Assembly: GCA_023512835.1 (NCBI GenBank)
Contig: CM042090.1
Span: 19,250,356-19,314,355 of the forward strand
Source of the DNA: Taxillus chinensis
Taxonomy: Eukaryota > Streptophyta > Magnoliopsida > Santalales > Loranthaceae
DNA length: 64,000 nt
Reading direction: 5' to 3'
Shown: piece by piece, positions 62,262 through 64,000 of the stretch
Position numbering within the stretch: position 1 is the first letter of the stretch
How the letters are laid out: the number at the start of each line of letters is the position of its first letter
Made by a program: the position numbers and the translations under genes
The notes under the pieces: generated by a model
Databases searched by the model: none
What the model was told of the DNA's origin: nothing
Seen by the model: only the letters and a program-made list of their open reading frames with translations

Positions 62262-64000
62262 ATCCGGAACTTTGTAAATTAAATAATACAAATATATGCT
62301 TATTAATCCTCTCAATATATATATAATTCCACCTAAGAGTGTTCTGTGTGCATATCCATGGGCGGGTTGAGTCCGTTTAATTAGGCTCTCTTCAAAAACA
62401 TAGATAGATGTAAAATTCATAAGTTATGTTGTTATATATATACACACACACACACACACACATAGTATAGTATATGGCATCATGTATGTTGGAGTTAGAG
62501 ATTTACCAACTTAACTCCGAGAGACAACGCATGCACTCAAGAAAAGGAAATCTATCTCACTCTATGCTAGCTTTTTTTACAATAGTTACCCTTGAGTTTA
62601 AATAGTAATACATAGGAAAGACAAAACCACTATAAAATAAAAACATCTATTACATTTAATTAAAAACATGAAAAAACGATAATCAACGATAATTAATTGC
62701 ATTGATAATTAATTATGTTTATTTTTAAAAACTAAATGTATCAGAGACAAAAGAAGCATTGATCCAAATCCATCATATAATAACAACATTCGGTGCCTGT
62801 CACTCATCTGAATAAAAAACTATTCGTCCGAGGATATCAATATCAAATATCAATGATGTTATTCCAATAAATATCTATCTAATGTTGTGGCTTGAATTTC
62901 AGGACATTGTAGGCTCCTTTGTTGTTTTGTATTTTCTACCCGCTCGTATTAATTTTTAGCCTTGTAGCCATAAAAACTTATTCCAAGATATGTCGACCAT
63001 ATTTGGTGGCCCAAATTTTGGCCCAAACATAGCAGCGCGGCTATGTGGTTATAATTATAAATATGGAGGTTTGGGCCGGGGCAAACGTGAATGGGTTTTC
63101 CGTACATTCTCCTTCAAACCAATTGAGTTAATCGCTGGTTTGCTTGATTCTTTCTCGGGTAATCTTCAATTAACGAATGAGAATGACAGATCCGTGCAGA
63201 GATGGTGGTGGGGGGGAGTTGGAACATGGTTCTAGATTACTGACGGTAGTGTTTTTTCTTTTTCATTTCCTTTTCCTTTTTTTTTTTATTTTTTTTTATT
63301 TTTGTAAGCTGCCGGGACCAAGTGCTACGTAAGAACTGATTCGCGCGCAAGGGTTATGTTTGGGAAATTGAATTTGGTAATCAAATTTTCGAATATAATA
63401 AAAATTAGAAAAGATAATTATAATGGATTGGCAGAATCATATATAGTAGGTATCCTCCAAATTTGATAAATAATACTTTGTAGCATGAGCATAAATTTTA
63501 ACCCAAATTTAAAAAAAATAGTGATAATATAAGTTCATAAATATTGCATGCCTTTAGTTTTAAGAATTAAAGAAATTCAAGGATTAATTGATTTCATGCA
63601 TGCCCCCCAGGATAAATCTAGATGCATTTGCGTGTATATGTATGTATATATATATATTGTCGATCTTCTTATTCTTATATTCGGTATATGTTGTGTAGGA
63701 TTGTAAGTAGGACTCACTAGAACTTTCGAATCATGGTACTTCTTGATAACCCTCTCCTACACGTACGTTGGTAGATCCAAATAAATGAAAGATATTATCA
63801 TTTAACTACTGCTGTCGTGGTACGGTCTCCAAATATGAGAACTTGGCTAAGAGAGTGACAGACGAAAAGATAATGTTGTTGGCATGCATAGCGGTACGCC
63901 GTCATTTTATGTGGGTTATTGTTGGGTAACTGGTTAAAGAAAGCTTGGCTTTGGCACTAAATTTCTTTAAAGTTAAAACAAAGGGAAACAAATCCGATAG
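62262..64000. other. Terminal spacer, no gene supported
   Basis: It begins with the 3' UTR of the citrate-binding-protein-like gene and contains a (CA)n run at about 62442-62461. An 81-codon open frame at 62990-63235 is Gly/Trp-rich and matches no family I know. Poly-T at about 63270-63303 follows. Nothing else is recognisable up to the window edge. Confidence 0.6.

Noticed and set aside
62990..63235. 81-codon open frame near the right edge
   Set aside because: Gly/Trp-rich composition, no homologue recalled, no promoter or splice signals.

Overview
This window is nuclear DNA from a flowering plant, probably a eudicot. Genes are split by AT-rich introns with GT-AG borders, the spacers are AT-rich and full of poly-A/T runs and microsatellites, and the products are plant-specific (allene oxide synthase, KANADI, JINGUBANG, DA1, an FBD-type F-box protein). 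I cannot name the species. Gene identities rest on recalled family sequences. Exon borders were worked out by hand from reading-frame continuity and splice consensus, and every multi-exon model below keeps its frame across all junctions, with one exception (the MATE gene).

Layout, left to right: TMEM147 (minus, last exon beyond the left edge, 54-3697); a long AT-rich spacer; a KANADI4-type GARP transcription factor (plus, 9330-11921); an intronless JINGUBANG-like WD40 gene (minus, 14386-15816); an intronless allene oxide synthase of jasmonate synthesis (minus, 19109-20704); a 7.6 kb gene-poor spacer; a NASP-like histone chaperone (plus, 28381-30601); a plastid-type UPF0114 membrane protein (plus, 32409-34138); a decayed Ty1-copia retrotransposon 3' end (minus, 34783-35905); Mediator subunit MED18 (plus, 36578-38009); a MATE/DTX transporter with a one-base frameshift in exon 1 (minus, 39105-41521); an F-box/LRR/FBD protein (minus, 42731-44317); a type IV inositol polyphosphate 5-phosphatase (plus, 48142-50226, possibly from 48040); a DA1-family LIM peptidase with two ubiquitin-interacting motifs (plus, 52706-58367); and a secreted citrate-binding-protein-like gene (plus, 61273-62261).

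The genes are ordinary, independent plant genes with no operon-like logic. They cover organ polarity and growth (KANADI, DA1), hormone and lipid signalling (AOS, 5-phosphatase), transcription and chromatin (MED18, NASP) and membranes (TMEM147, UPF0114, MATE). I found no new multi-gene system. The observations most worth checking are the MATE homopolymer frameshift, a copied exon end plus splice donor in the 5-phosphatase gene, a GC-AG intron and a reduced acidic segment in the NASP gene, and the copia relic.
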